Notes: generated by a model not told the origin, from the sequence alone. 64,000 nt of DNA from Candidatus Bathyarchaeota archaeon (GCA_025058315.1 JANXET010000008.1:1-64000), one strand, 5' to 3'; shown: positions 1 through 9,723, counted from the first letter of the stretch. Numbers and translations are program-made.

Positions 1-1168
1 AACTCATTGAAGGGCATACTGCAGGGGCTAGAGACATTAAACTTGCCAGTTGCGTATTCGTGGGGGCATCCTCCTGCCATGAGGCTATAAATGCTGAGCA
101 GGCAATGGAGCGGTTGAGACTCGGATTGTTTCTTATGATTCGTGAAGGCTCCGTAAGAAGAAGCTTGCCAGCGATACTTCCTAAACTAATAAGTTCAAAA
201 GTGGACCTTTGTAACATTGCCCTCGTAACAGATGGTGAAGATCCAGTGGATCTGATGGAGAAGGGTTACCTTGATCATGTGGTTAAGGAAGCAGTTGAAT
301 GCGGGCTTGATCCAGGTAAGGCTATTCAGATGGTGACCTTAAATCCTGCAAGACACTTCAAAATGGACAGTTGCATAGGCTCCATAACGCCTGGAAGACA
401 TGCTGATATAGCATTAATAAAAAGCTTGGAGAAACCAGAAGTTTTACTTACGATTTGCAATTGACGTGTTCAAGCTAAGGACGGAAAATTTGTAGGAAAG
501 CTCGAAAAGTACTCTTATCCACACTATGCGCTTAGAACCATGAAAGTGAAAGGAAAAGTTAGACCAGAAATGTTTAAGATCCAAGCTCCGATTCGAGAGG
601 GTTTTGTGAAGGTTATTGCAGCTAGATTTGAGAATGAAATTGTCACTCGTAAGGAAGTAGAAAATGTTAATGTTGATGATGGTGAGGTCAAGTCAAATGC
701 AGCCCTAGACTTAGCTAAAATAGCCGTTATTGATAGGCATAATCGAAGCGGCAGGATAGGCTTAGGCTTCATTAAAGGTGCGGGGCGAAGGTTAGAGCCA
801 TTGCATGTAGCCTAAACTTTGATGAAAATCAATTAGTGGTGATAGGATATAACGATGTTGAAATGGCCTCCGCTGCAAACACCATTCTGAAATTGGGCGG
901 CGGCATCGCAATAGTAGATAACGGTCATTTAATGGAAGTACTGCCGCTGCCATTCGCGGGAGTGATATCTACTGAAAGTCTAGATGAAGTTGCTGATAAG
1001 TTGAAGAAGATTAATAAAACTCTAATGATGATGGGTTCGCCTTTCATAAAACCTCTTAACGCCATCTTTTTCACGACATTTGTTTCACTTCCTGAAATAC
1101 GCTTCACAGACAGGGGGATAGTGGATGTAAAGGACAGACGTTATATCTCGTTGTTTGCACAGGATTAG
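1..1168 (+). pseudogene. Adenine deaminase, decayed and cut by the left edge
   Basis: The translation follows adenine deaminase (adenine to hypoxanthine plus ammonia, purine salvage) from an EGH motif at the left edge, through the NPARHF and PGRHADIAL stretches, to the C-terminal domain with GYNDVEMA and the family-like end near 1168. The reading frame is broken twice. A TGA at 462-464 sits where a Gly or similar residue is expected (TICN-stop-RVQAKDGKF). A frameshift near 783-787 moves the frame, after which AKVRAIACSLNFDENQ continues the domain. The 5' part lies outside the window. The usual TDD motif reads TDG and the usual SDHE reads SCHE, so metal or catalytic residues may also be altered. 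Two lesions make a pseudogene likelier than a single sequencing error. Confidence 0.85.
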
Positions 1169-1228
1169 TTACAGGGGGTATCGGTAACTTTATCCCTTGC
1201 AAACTATGCCTATTTAGTTGAGGTCACC

Positions 1229-2464
1229 GTGAGAAGCAGAATAATCTGCAAATTGTTTCAGGAATATTACAGTAAAGATTTTCATATAGAGAATGCTCCG
1301 AAGCAGATGGATAAGCGAGAGTTTGGTTTCATTCTATTTTCAGAAGGCGTCATGGTGCGCCATAAAAGGTTCAAAAGATTGGATGAGCTTAAAGCTTTCA
1401 TGCGGGAAAACGTTCCATCCGACGCGTACTATTCATGTGCTTATTATGAGGATCCTGAAGCTGAAATGGACAAGAAGGGTTGGGTAGGTGCTGACTTAAT
1501 ATTTGACATAGACGCTGATCATATCCCGACAAACTGTGACCGCGTACATGATGAGTGGACTTGCATAAGCTGTGGTTTTGAGGGGAAGGGAATTGTCCCG
1601 AAGAATTGTCCAATATGTGGCTGTGAAAAATTTGATGTTAAAACATGGCCATGCGAGAAATGCTTGGAATCAGCAAAAGCGGAGACTGTGAAACTTCTGA
1701 ACTTTCTGATTAATGACTTCGGATTCTTAGAGGATGAAATTCAGCTTTTCTTCTCCGGAAACAGGGGTTACCATGTTCACGTGGTAAGTGAAGCAATTAA
1801 GGAACTTGATTCCTCAGCACGCAAGGAAATTGTCGACTACATATGCGGTATAGGTTTAGATGTTTCGTTTCATGCACCCGTAGTTAAGAAACATGAAAAG
1901 GGTGTGGAAGTTGGGAGAGGAATGAGATTTTCATGCTTTGGATGGCCCCAACGCCTCTGGAGTGGAGCCCAAACTTTCTTGGAAGAGGCGAATGAGAATT
2001 ATTTGAGGGAAATCGGATTAAAGCTTGATGTGATAGACACAATCGTGAAGAATAGAGCTGCTTTGTTAAGGGGTTTACGTGAACATGGAGGGTTGCCTCT
2101 TATTAGGGGTGTAGGTGCGGGAACTTGGAAGCGAATATTAGAGCATATAGTAAACTTACAGTCTGCGAAAATAGACACAGTGGTGACTACGGACACGCAT
2201 AGGCTGATAAGGTTGCCGAATACGCTAAACGGCAAAACGGGCTTTAAAAAGGTGGAGTTGCCAATATCCAAAATTGATGAGTTTGATCCCTTCAAGGAGG
2301 CGATAGCTTTTAGAGATGGAAGCATAAAGGTGAAAGTTGTTAGTGCCCCTGCCTTCAGAGTGGGTGACGAAACCTTCGGGCCATACAAGAATGGAATTAT
2401 TGAATTGCCGACGGCGGCTGCCTTACTCCTGCTATGTAGAGAACGCGCTGAGGCTGTGGAATAA
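1229..2464 (+). CDS. priS: DNA primase catalytic (small) subunit PriS
   Basis: This is the catalytic subunit of the archaeal/eukaryotic-type primase, which makes primers at the replication fork together with PriL (encoded here at 27159-28226). The AEP-fold signature DLIFDIDAD carries the metal-binding Asp pair at residues 93 and 95. A zinc motif follows with Cys112, Cys115, Cys127 and Cys130. SGNRGYHVHV (176-185) and DTHRLIRLP are the nucleotide-binding and late conserved motifs of the family. The length of 411 residues is typical. The start is GTG. The gene is followed after 2 bases by a GINS subunit, so the two are probably co-transcribed. Confidence 0.96.
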   Translation: MRSRIICKLFQEYYSKDFHIENAPKQMDKREFGFILFSEGVMVRHKRFKRLDELKAFMRENVPSDAYYSCAYYEDPEAEMDKKGWVGADLIFDIDADHIPTNCDRVHDEWTCISCGFEGKGIVPKNCPICGCEKFDVKTWPCEKCLESAKAETVKLLNFLINDFGFLEDEIQLFFSGNRGYHVHVVSEAIKELDSSARKEIVDYICGIGLDVSFHAPVVKKHEKGVEVGRGMRFSCFGWPQRLWSGAQTFLEEANENYLREIGLKLDVIDTIVKNRAALLRGLREHGGLPLIRGVGAGTWKRILEHIVNLQSAKIDTVVTTDTHRLIRLPNTLNGKTGFKKVELPISKIDEFDPFKEAIAFRDGSIKVKVVSAPAFRVGDETFGPYKNGIIELPTAAALLLLCRERAEAVE

Positions 2465-2466
2465 TA

Positions 2467-3015
2467 ATGATGTATAATGAGCTTTTTGAAATCTGGAAGA
2501 GGGAGCGAGAATCTAAAGATCTGGCGCAAATTCCGCCGGACTTCTACGTGAAAGCATCAGAATACATAAAGCGCTTAAAGGAAGAGGAGCGAATGTTGGA
2601 CAAGAAAACGGTGAAAGCAAGTCTTCTAGCTGAGGAACACCGAAATGTAAAGCGCATAATCCGTGAATTGATGAGGATGAGATATGAAAAGATTGTTCGA
2701 ATTTTAGCGCGTGGGGAAAAACCATCAGCAGACGTTTTAGTTTCTCAGGAAGAAAAGATAATTTCGGGAAGTCTAAACTTTGCTGAAGCATTTCGCAGTT
2801 TTGTTAAAAATGTGTTGCAGGGGCGCCTTTCAGATTCATTTTCGCAGGAAACTCCCAAGAGAATTTTGGTGCGTTTTTTGAAGGATGTTCCATCAATAGT
2901 CGGGGCTGATATGAAAATTTATGGGCCCTTTAAATGCGAGGATGTAGCCTCTCTGCCTGTTGAAAATGCAAAAATATTGATCAGGCAAGAGTTAGCGAAG
3001 GCTATCGAAACATAG
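2467..3015 (+). CDS. GINS complex subunit (Gins15/Gins51 type)
   Basis: This is a subunit of the GINS complex, which joins MCM in the replicative helicase. The 182-residue protein has a helical N-terminal A domain and, at about 130-180, the short B domain typical of archaeal Gins15: VRFLKDVPSIVGADMKIYGP followed by EDVASLPVENAKILI. The A-then-B order identifies the 15/51 type. The partner with B-then-A order (Gins23) is encoded at 7347-7925 behind MCM. It starts 2 bases after priS. Two ATG codons in tandem (2467 and 2470) are both possible starts. Confidence 0.93.
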   Translation: MMYNELFEIWKRERESKDLAQIPPDFYVKASEYIKRLKEEERMLDKKTVKASLLAEEHRNVKRIIRELMRMRYEKIVRILARGEKPSADVLVSQEEKIISGSLNFAEAFRSFVKNVLQGRLSDSFSQETPKRILVRFLKDVPSIVGADMKIYGPFKCEDVASLPVENAKILIRQELAKAIET

Positions 3016-3082
3016 GTTTGATATGAAAAAAGTATATGAGTAAGTCGTTCCATTCTTATGCAGAAATTGAGCGTGACGTAAC

Positions 3083-3358
3083 ATGAATGTTCCAAAGGAG
3101 ATAAGAACATACTGTCCGAGATGTAAAAACTATCAAGTTCATTCGGTTTCGCTGTATAAAGCTGGGAAGAGAAGAGCCCTTGCTAAGGGAGAACGTCACC
3201 ATGAGCGAGAGAAGAAGGGCTACGGTGGGCAGAAGTATCCTTTGCAGAGAAAGTTCTCCAAAACCACAAAGAAGCAAACTCTAAAATTGAAATGCAGGGT
3301 CTGTGGCTACACGAGACATAGGGAAGGCATCCGCTTGAGAAAACTTACATTAGTTTAG
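3083..3358 (+). CDS. rpl44e: Ribosomal protein L44e (eL42)
   Basis: A 91-residue large-subunit ribosomal protein with zinc-binding Cys pairs CPRC near the N-terminus and CRVC near the C-terminus, plus the basic family signature RRALAKGERHHERE and GGQKYPLQRKFSKTTKK. Family and length match archaeal L44e throughout. It opens a run of closely spaced plus-strand genes (L44e, S27e, aIF2-alpha, Nop10, PAC2), an arrangement well known in archaea and probably one transcript. Confidence 0.97.
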   Translation: MNVPKEIRTYCPRCKNYQVHSVSLYKAGKRRALAKGERHHEREKKGYGGQKYPLQRKFSKTTKKQTLKLKCRVCGYTRHREGIRLRKLTLV

Positions 3359-3373
3359 GCTTGGTGACCCGTA

Positions 3374-3571
3374 ATGGTGTCGTGGGAAGAGCTTATCCCA
3401 AGTCCGAGAAGCCGCTTTTTGAGAATTAAATGTTTAAAATGCGGAAACGAGCAGATAATCTTTAGCCATGCAACAAACATGGTTAACTGCAACGTCTGCG
3501 GAGCTGAACTTGCAGTGCCGTCCGGCGGGAAAGCAGATATTAAAGGTGAAGTGATCGAAGTTCTGGGATGA
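3374..3571 (+). CDS. rps27e: Ribosomal protein S27e (eS27)
   Basis: A 65-residue small-subunit ribosomal protein built around a zinc ribbon, with Cys pairs CLKC and CNVC and the conserved [18 protein letters not shown] end. It begins 15 bases after the L44e stop and is followed after 15 bases by aIF2-alpha, as in many archaea. Confidence 0.96.
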   Translation: MVSWEELIPSPRSRFLRIKCLKCGNEQIIFSHATNMVNCNVCGAELAVPSGGKADIKGEVIEVLG

Positions 3572-3586
3572 AATAAGGCGGTAAGC

Positions 3587-4378
3587 ATGGTTTTAATTAA
3601 GCAGGAATGGCCTGAAGTAGGCGACCTAGTTATCGCTACAGTAGAAACGGTTACCGATTATGGAGCTTACGTGAGGCTTGATGAATATAATAATAAGATT
3701 GGTCTTCTTCATATTTCCGAAATATCTTCCTCTTGGATACGAAACGTTAGGGATTATGTTTGGGAAGGGCAAAAGGTTGTTTTGAAGGTTTTACGTGTAG
3801 ATCAGGAAAAGGGGCATATTGACCTATCCTTGAGAAGGGTGACTAAGAGAGAAAAAATTGACAAAATGCTTTCATGGAAGAGGGAAAGAAAAGCCGAGGC
3901 GCTTCTTAGAAGTGTCGCCGAAAGAGTCAGCTTACCATTAGAACAAGTCTATGAGAAAGCTGGGGTCCTAATGGAGAAGGAATACGGGTTATATGAGGGA
4001 TTCGAGAAAGCGGCGAAGGAGGGCCCCGAAATTTTAACAAAAATCGGAGTTTCAAAAGATCTTGCAGATGTTATAACTGAGGTGGCGAAGGGAAAAATAC
4101 GCCCGCCAACAGTTAAAGTGAAGGGCATAGTGGAGCTTCGCTGTTTAAGACCTGACGGCGCTAAGGTAATTAAGGAGGCTTTTCTAAACGCTAAAAAAAC
4201 CGAGAAGGTAAAAGACTCAAAGGTGCAGTTTTACGTTGTAGCTGCTCCGAAATATGCCATAGAGGTTCAAGCTGACAACTATAAACATGCGGAGGCAACG
4301 CTGCAGAGGCTTGCTGACGCCGTAATCTCATATGTTGTTAAGGCTGGGGGGCAGGGCATTTTTAGAAGGGAAGGATAG
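3587..4378 (+). CDS. Translation initiation factor aIF2 subunit alpha
   Basis: This is the alpha subunit of the aIF2 trimer, which brings initiator Met-tRNA to the ribosome. The N-terminal S1-type OB fold is visible (GDLVIATVETVTDYGAYV, then GLLHISEISSSWIRNVRDYV). A helical middle domain and a C-terminal alpha-beta domain follow, ending near AVISYVVKAGG. The length of 263 residues is usual. Its TAG stop overlaps the GTG start of nop10 by one base, which implies translational coupling. Confidence 0.96.
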   Translation: MVLIKQEWPEVGDLVIATVETVTDYGAYVRLDEYNNKIGLLHISEISSSWIRNVRDYVWEGQKVVLKVLRVDQEKGHIDLSLRRVTKREKIDKMLSWKRERKAEALLRSVAERVSLPLEQVYEKAGVLMEKEYGLYEGFEKAAKEGPEILTKIGVSKDLADVITEVAKGKIRPPTVKVKGIVELRCLRPDGAKVIKEAFLNAKKTEKVKDSKVQFYVVAAPKYAIEVQADNYKHAEATLQRLADAVISYVVKAGGQGIFRREG

Positions 4379-4545
4379 TGGTTTGGCTTTTAAGGAAATG
4401 TGTGAATTGTAGGGTGTACACATTAAAGAAGGATAAATGTCCTTGCTGTGGTGGAGCGGTCCGAGTTCCGCATCCACCTAAATTCTCCCCACATGACAGG
4501 TATTTAAAGTATAGAATGGCGCTGAAATCGGGGGTCAAAGAATGA
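4378..4545 (+). CDS. nop10: Nop10, H/ACA ribonucleoprotein subunit
   Basis: A 55-residue protein read directly from the DNA. Nop10 is a structural subunit of H/ACA RNPs, which guide pseudouridylation of rRNA with Cbf5, Gar1 and L7Ae. The zinc-ribbon half shows RKCVNC and CPCCGG. The second half carries the family hallmark HPPKFSPHDRYLKYR. The start is GTG at 4378, overlapping the aIF2-alpha stop, and the stop overlaps the next ATG (ATGA, 4542-4545). The same order (S27e, aIF2-alpha, Nop10, PAC2) is conserved across archaea, which supports the call. Confidence 0.95.
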   Translation: MVWLLRKCVNCRVYTLKKDKCPCCGGAVRVPHPPKFSPHDRYLKYRMALKSGVKE

Positions 4546-5315
4546 AGGAGACCATGATAAAAGAACTTACAAAAGTTGAATTGAAAAATCCCGTCATGAT
4601 TGAAGGGCTGCCGGGACTTGGACTTGTAGGGAAAATTGCTGTGCGCTATCTAATACGGCGGTTAGGCGCCCAAAAGTTCGCCTATATTATTTCTCCTCAC
4701 TTCCCATATTTTGTACTCGTAAACAAAAAAGGAAGCGTCCGCCTTCTAAGAGGAATCTTCTATTTCTGGAGAAATGAAAAGGGAGAAAATGATCTCATTC
4801 TCTTCACTGGGGATAGCCAAGCCCAAACTATAGAGGGACAATATGAAATATCTAACAAAATTCTCGACTTTGCAGAGCAATATAATGTTAAACTGGTCAT
4901 AACGCTGGGCGGGTACCGTGTGGAGACGAAAGAGAAGCCTAAGGTAATCGCTTCAGCAACTAGTCGAACAGTCCTTGAAAGAGCTTTGAAGGCTAATGCA
5001 ATAATAAGCCCCATGGGAAGCCCCATCGTCGGCACAGCAGGGCTCATTTTAGGTTTAGCTCCTCTGAGAAATATTGATGCTTTATGTCTATTAGGCGAGA
5101 CCCGTGGATACCTGCCAGATCCTAAAGCGGCAAAAAGTGTTTTAGAGGTGCTGTTGAAACTTTTAAACATTAATGTTGATCTATCCGGAATGGATGAGGC
5201 GATCATAAAAGCTGAAAGCATGGTGGCACGCTTACAAAAAGTTGAAGAAAGAAGAATCCTGCAGGAAGAGCTAATGCGCAGATCCGAAGATAAAAAGATA
5301 ACCTACATATCCTAG
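4542..5315 (+). CDS. PAC2-family proteasome assembly chaperone homolog
   Basis: A 257-residue protein of the PAC2/PbaB-like family (ATP-grasp-superfamily annotation in some databases). Members are thought to help proteasome assembly. The N-terminal glycine-rich signature IEGLPGLGLVGKIAVRYL, the core ITLGGYRV, and GTAGLILGLA with LLGETRGYLPDPKAA are characteristic. The last 40 residues are charged and probably helical. Its ATG overlaps the Nop10 stop (ATGA), so the two are translationally coupled. The cellular role is inferred from family and neighbourhood. Confidence 0.88.
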   Translation: MKETMIKELTKVELKNPVMIEGLPGLGLVGKIAVRYLIRRLGAQKFAYIISPHFPYFVLVNKKGSVRLLRGIFYFWRNEKGENDLILFTGDSQAQTIEGQYEISNKILDFAEQYNVKLVITLGGYRVETKEKPKVIASATSRTVLERALKANAIISPMGSPIVGTAGLILGLAPLRNIDALCLLGETRGYLPDPKAAKSVLEVLLKLLNINVDLSGMDEAIIKAESMVARLQKVEERRILQEELMRRSEDKKITYIS

Positions 5316-5319
5316 GAAG

Positions 5320-7350
5320 CTAAGTTTTCTTTAAATACCCGTCCCTAGGCTCGTATATTGTTCCCTCTCTCTGCAGCTGCGCGAGTAAGCGTTCTGCTTC
5401 ATTTCTTGAGAGTTTATATTCTGTCTCAAGCCTATTTAGAAGCGCCATTTTCTCGACAAGCCCAGTTTCTCTCTCCATTTCAGTTATCAGAGCAATTACA
5501 ACTTGAAGCTTATCTCTGAGGCTTTTAGGCTTCCCCGTCATTATCAAATCTATGTCGAACTTGTATGAGGACAAGTCTATTCCCACTTCCTCTAAGGATT
5601 TTTTCATCAGGTTTATGGCAGCTTCAGCATCCTCTGGTAGAACTTCCTCTCTTAAAGCTGCGCGGGCCCTGGCTTCAGCTATCCTAATCAGAGATTCAAG
5701 TTGACGGGCTGTTATGGCTATGGGTGATCCTTCTGTTTCGCTAGCAGCTCTCATTGCCAAGTAAAAGTCTTTCAGACGCTGTACAGCTTCCGTAGTTAAG
5801 CGGGGGTGTATCGTCTTAGCATAGCATATGTACTTCCTCAGCAAGTCCGGAGTTATCGGCGGTTCCACAGGGCTTGAACCTTTTCTATGGATTTCCAGGA
5901 TGTGCTCGGACATTTTGCTGTCAGTCTCCTTGTTTGGGACATCCCTTAGTACGAATATTATGTCAAACCTTGAGAGGATGGTTACTGGTAAGGATATGTT
6001 CTCAGCTATGGTTCTATGCGGTTCATACCTTCCAAGCGCAGGGTTGGCTGCGGCTAGCACGGCTGTTCTAGCATTCAGTGTTGCAACTATCCCTCCCTTA
6101 GCAACCGAAACTGTGTGCTGCTCCATGGCTTCATGTATTGCAACACGATCCTCTGGGCGCATTTTGTCAATTTCATCTATGCATGCGATCCCTTTATCGG
6201 CAAGTACAAGAGCGCCAGCCTCAAGGCTCATACCTCCTCCCTTTTCTCTTATAACTGCTGCCGTAAGTCCAGCCGCTGTTGTTCCCCTTCCAGAAGTGTA
6301 CAGGCCTCGCGGGGCTATCCTGGCAACGTACTGAAGAAGTTGCGATTTTGCTGTTCCAGGGTCGCCTACCAACAGCACGTTCAGCTCCCCCCTCACGTTA
6401 ATGTCAGGAAGCACTTTGGGTACTCCGCCGAATAGCAGATACATTATAGCCTCCTTTATATGCTCATATCCGTAGATTGAAGGTGCAATAGATGCTATTA
6501 TCTTCCTTTGTATCCATGGATCCTTGGCGAGTTCTCTAATACGTTTCTCCTCTTCCGGGGTAGGTAGGGCTGTATCAGGTTCCTTCCCTAGAACATCGAT
6601 GGAGTTGGCGTCCAAGTGTAAGACGAAGGTACGAAGTTTACCTGCTTTTGCAAGAGATGGAGCTGCAGCACGCACAATACCAACTATCGATACGTGATCT
6701 CCCGGACGTGCAACATCAACTATTTCACTTCCAACAAGCTTCACATGTAATGTTCGTGGAAGCTGTCCCGGTGGAAGATCCTCAGGTCTTTCTTGAACAC
6801 GTAGATCTTGCGAGTCTACAAATGTAGATTCTTCTTGCAGAAACTCAAAAGACCCCTTTCGCCTGCACGCAGGATTTGAGCAGACAATCGGAGCCCTTAA
6901 AAACTGGCCAGTTTGCTCAACATAAGTTATCTCTTCGCATCCCTTGCATTTGAATGCAGCTCGCACTACCATTGGTCGTACAGGAGTTGACCTCACCACG
7001 ATGCCTTCAATCATGACCAGTTTACCGATATGGGCTGCACCTAGCTTCCGCAGCGGGGTTGACTCCAACAACTTAACAATTCTAACGGTGATTCTTTGCC
7101 TTTCAGCGTACTCGCGAGCTTCTATCTCCAGCTGGGTTTGCGCGGCATTGTCTGCGTATTTCAAATATTCGGAGGGGTGCTCTAGGAGGGCATTAGCAAG
7201 GCTATGATCAAACGTTAAAATATCTTCAAAATCAACTATGAGAGAGCTTTTGCCGGAAACCGCCAATTGTGATATTCTCTGGCGGTACTTCTCAGTCTTG
7301 AACAGTTCAAGGAAACGTTCCTGTGGATCTACGGCTTCTAGCTCGGTCAC
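5320..7350 (-). CDS. mcm: Replicative DNA helicase MCM
   Basis: The ring helicase of the archaeal replisome. From a start at 7350 it has about 676 residues. Visible features are a zinc finger (CKGC and, 19 residues on, a second Cys pair spaced by four), the Walker A motif GDPGTAKS, Walker B ACIDEIDKM, the arginine-finger SRFD motif, and a C-terminal winged-helix region. An ATG at 7398 would add 16 residues. The GTG at 7350-7348 is preferred because it overlaps the stop of GINS23 (GTGA), the usual coupling signal. GINS23 and MCM form one operon. Confidence 0.96.
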   Translation of the reverse strand: MTELEAVDPQERFLELFKTEKYRQRISQLAVSGKSSLIVDFEDILTFDHSLANALLEHPSEYLKYADNAAQTQLEIEAREYAERQRITVRIVKLLESTPLRKLGAAHIGKLVMIEGIVVRSTPVRPMVVRAAFKCKGCEEITYVEQTGQFLRAPIVCSNPACRRKGSFEFLQEESTFVDSQDLRVQERPEDLPPGQLPRTLHVKLVGSEIVDVARPGDHVSIVGIVRAAAPSLAKAGKLRTFVLHLDANSIDVLGKEPDTALPTPEEEKRIRELAKDPWIQRKIIASIAPSIYGYEHIKEAIMYLLFGGVPKVLPDINVRGELNVLLVGDPGTAKSQLLQYVARIAPRGLYTSGRGTTAAGLTAAVIREKGGGMSLEAGALVLADKGIACIDEIDKMRPEDRVAIHEAMEQHTVSVAKGGIVATLNARTAVLAAANPALGRYEPHRTIAENISLPVTILSRFDIIFVLRDVPNKETDSKMSEHILEIHRKGSSPVEPPITPDLLRKYICYAKTIHPRLTTEAVQRLKDFYLAMRAASETEGSPIAITARQLESLIRIAEARARAALREEVLPEDAEAAINLMKKSLEEVGIDLSSYKFDIDLIMTGKPKSLRDKLQVVIALITEMERETGLVEKMALLNRLETEYKLSRNEAERLLAQLQREGTIYEPRDGYLKKT

Positions 7351-7925
7351 TCGTCGCCCTCCTTCTCTTCCTCCAGCTTCATTAACTGGTTTCTCCATTC
7401 CTCAATTAGATGATGAATCTTACCGTAGAGGATCCTCTCCTCCTCAGTGAGACTTTTTATAATTTGCGTGCTTGTAGCAGGGGTTGATGCAAGTGAGAGT
7501 ATTTTCTTAAGCCTTAGATTCACGATATCCATTGCCAGATATTTAGCTTTTTCATATTCCCTCATCTTTTCAGGGTTCTTAACTATTTCTACCTTGATCT
7601 GCGAGAGATATCTGCGAAACTTGGGATAAAAATCCTTAGGAAACTCAGAAAGTTGCCCAGCAGCCTGTAACCTTTCTTTCCATTGGATTTTATAAAGTTT
7701 CAAAGGATCCAGGGAATCCTCACTTCTGAAGCGCACCACACCTGCCTTCTCAAGCTTAGAAGCAATCCAGTATGGCACTTCATATTGTGCACCTTCCTCG
7801 AAAGGGCCGATCGATAATCCAACTAACTTGATTTCGTGAAGGTTGCGGTTAGCGATCACTTTAACAGGTGAATTTTCAAATATGAAATCCAAGGCTTTGA
7901 TCTCATTGGATAACTTGGATCGCAA
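7347..7925 (-). CDS. GINS complex subunit (Gins23 type)
   Basis: A 192-residue protein with the small B domain first (VKVIANRNLHEIKLVGLSIGPF, then YEVPYWIASKLEKAGVV) and the helical A domain second, the order of Gins23/Psf2-Psf3. It lies directly upstream of MCM, overlapping its probable GTG start, a classic archaeal pairing that puts two parts of the CMG-like helicase in one operon. The start is TTG (7925). Upstream on this strand a TATA-like CCTTTTATATC near 7960-7970 gives a plausible promoter. Confidence 0.9.
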   Translation of the reverse strand: MRSKLSNEIKALDFIFENSPVKVIANRNLHEIKLVGLSIGPFEEGAQYEVPYWIASKLEKAGVVRFRSEDSLDPLKLYKIQWKERLQAAGQLSEFPKDFYPKFRRYLSQIKVEIVKNPEKMREYEKAKYLAMDIVNLRLKKILSLASTPATSTQIIKSLTEEERILYGKIHHLIEEWRNQLMKLEEEKEGDE

Positions 7926-8115
7926 AGTAAACGCCTCAAAACTTCAGTTATTTGTACGCTGATATAAAAGGTATAGTCTAAATTCATGCAATGCTTTTCT
8001 AAAAAGTTAATAATAACTCTTAGGATAATGCGTTTTAATACGCTGCTCAAATTTTGTTATTATCAGCTTAAACTAAAGGATTTCTAAATTAAAAATAAAG
8101 GTGGGAGAATTAAAT

Positions 8116-9723
8116 TTAACCTAAAATTCTTTCTATTAGCTCTCTTTCTGCTTCATTCGGCATCGGTATGCCTGTAACTTTTGCTGCTGTTTCCGTTAGG
8201 CTGACAAGGTCTTTTCTGCTTATTAGGTTAAGGCTCCACCTTCTGGCGCCCGCGAGCAACTGTTGTAGTCCCACTCCAACTCGGTCTACTAGATACGTGT
8301 ATAAGGCTATAGCTTCCATCGGTATTTCCTTGAAGCGTTCTCCATATTTCTTCTTCAGTTCCGGAACTGTTACAAAGAATTTCTCAGGATCTGAGCCGTA
8401 CTTTTCCGCAAAGGCTTTAGGAAGCTTGCCTTCATGCGCCAGCTGCTTAAAGTAGTTGGCCTTCATTACGGCTGTTAATGGAGAACGGCCCATTAGCACA
8501 GCCTTCACCATTGGGCCTTCTCCGAAGTTGCTCAAGGCTATAGCCTTCAAAATTTGAGTTTCGTTTATGAATCCCCCGGCCATGACCAAGTCAGGGATGT
8601 ACTTGCCCCGTTTCTTCAGCATTCGTGCACATTCCAGCACAATAGCCTCCAAATAGACGGTTGGTATGCCCATCTCATCCATCATTGGAACTGGGCTCAT
8701 CCCTGTTCCGCCGCCTGCCCCATCAAAGTATACCGCGTCAACTTTAGCCTCTGACGCAATCTTGAGCGTGTAAGCCACAGCTGAGGGTCTGTAAGCGCCA
8801 GTTTTCAGGGTTATATATTTGGCACCTTGCTTCCTCAGCCATGCCACATCCTCAACAAAGTCCTTCTCCTTGGGTATTCCGACTCTGCTGTGTCTTTCAA
8901 AGGTCTTGAAGAGTCCACTTTTGAATGCTTGCTGTACCTCTGGATCCTCTGGATCAGGGATTACAAGGTAGCCTCTCTTCTTCAGCATTATCGCTCTGTC
9001 AAGGTCCCTTATTCGAACTTCCCCTCCGATTGCCTTAGCACCTTGTCCCCACTTCCTTTCAATAACATTGACCTCTAATTTAGTTATGGCGTAAACATCA
9101 ACGCCCAATCTCTGATCCTCAACGTTCGTTTGTACTGCTATTTCCCCATATTTTCCATCCCAGAACTTCCTGTACAAATCTATCCTACGCTTCAGCTCCT
9201 TTGAATAGGTAACTTTACCGTTTGTGATTTGTGCCTCTGGATCCATGCCGCATACATTTTCTCCAACTATTATCATCGTGCCGGATAGTGCGCAGCCTAT
9301 CGCAAGCCCTTCCCAGTTAAGCCTCGCTACATCTGTTGAGCCGAAAGCACCTGCAACTATTGGGATCTTTAAAGGTATATTACCTATTTTCGTTTCGATG
9401 TTCACGTTTGGAAATAGCATCACATCAGGATTTTCAGCTGTTCCCATAGCTTCAAAAAGCCCTGCTTGTATGTTGAAGTGGGACCAGTCGAGTCCAAAGT
9501 CTTTAAGTGCACCAGCAGTGCTGAATCCAAACTGAACAGGTTCCGGGTATAGGGCTTCCCTTCCCCTGAAAGCAGACAACCCGATTTCGCACATCACTGG
9601 GCAGTCCTTGATGCATATTGGACACATGCCACTTGTGGGGCTGGTATCCTTAACGCGCGTTGTTGTTCCAGTTGTTGATTTTCCGTTTAGGTATGAGCTG
9701 TTTCTGAATACTCGCTCCGTCAT
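8116..9723 (-). CDS. Glutamate synthase-like FMN-binding protein
   Basis: About 535 residues, related to the FMN/glutamate-synthase central domain (GltB2-type) that makes glutamate from 2-oxoglutarate and ammonia. Near the N-terminus is a compact Cys cluster CPICIKDCPVMC, probably an iron-sulfur site. The barrel shows IVAGAFGSTDVARLNWEG and DGAGGGTGMSPVPMMDE. No amidotransferase domain is present, so ammonia would come from solution or another subunit. An ORF extends to 9792, but a TATA-like TTTATA on this strand at 9776-9771 lies inside it. ATG 9723 follows a GGTGAT ribosome site, so that start is chosen. It is divergent from the PhoU-like regulator. Confidence 0.85.
   Translation of the reverse strand: MTERVFRNSSYLNGKSTTGTTTRVKDTSPTSGMCPICIKDCPVMCEIGLSAFRGREALYPEPVQFGFSTAGALKDFGLDWSHFNIQAGLFEAMGTAENPDVMLFPNVNIETKIGNIPLKIPIVAGAFGSTDVARLNWEGLAIGCALSGTMIIVGENVCGMDPEAQITNGKVTYSKELKRRIDLYRKFWDGKYGEIAVQTNVEDQRLGVDVYAITKLEVNVIERKWGQGAKAIGGEVRIRDLDRAIMLKKRGYLVIPDPEDPEVQQAFKSGLFKTFERHSRVGIPKEKDFVEDVAWLRKQGAKYITLKTGAYRPSAVAYTLKIASEAKVDAVYFDGAGGGTGMSPVPMMDEMGIPTVYLEAIVLECARMLKKRGKYIPDLVMAGGFINETQILKAIALSNFGEGPMVKAVLMGRSPLTAVMKANYFKQLAHEGKLPKAFAEKYGSDPEKFFVTVPELKKKYGERFKEIPMEAIALYTYLVDRVGVGLQQLLAGARRWSLNLISRKDLVSLTETAAKVTGIPMPNEAERELIERILG

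Noticed and set aside
462-464. Selenocysteine reading of the in-frame TGA in adenine deaminase
   Set aside because: The family has no Cys or Sec there, no SECIS-like hairpin was seen, and a second frameshift shows decay.
7351-7398. Upstream ATG 7398 as the MCM start
   Set aside because: It would overlap GINS23 by 52 bases, while GTG 7350 gives the compact GTGA overlap typical of coupled genes.
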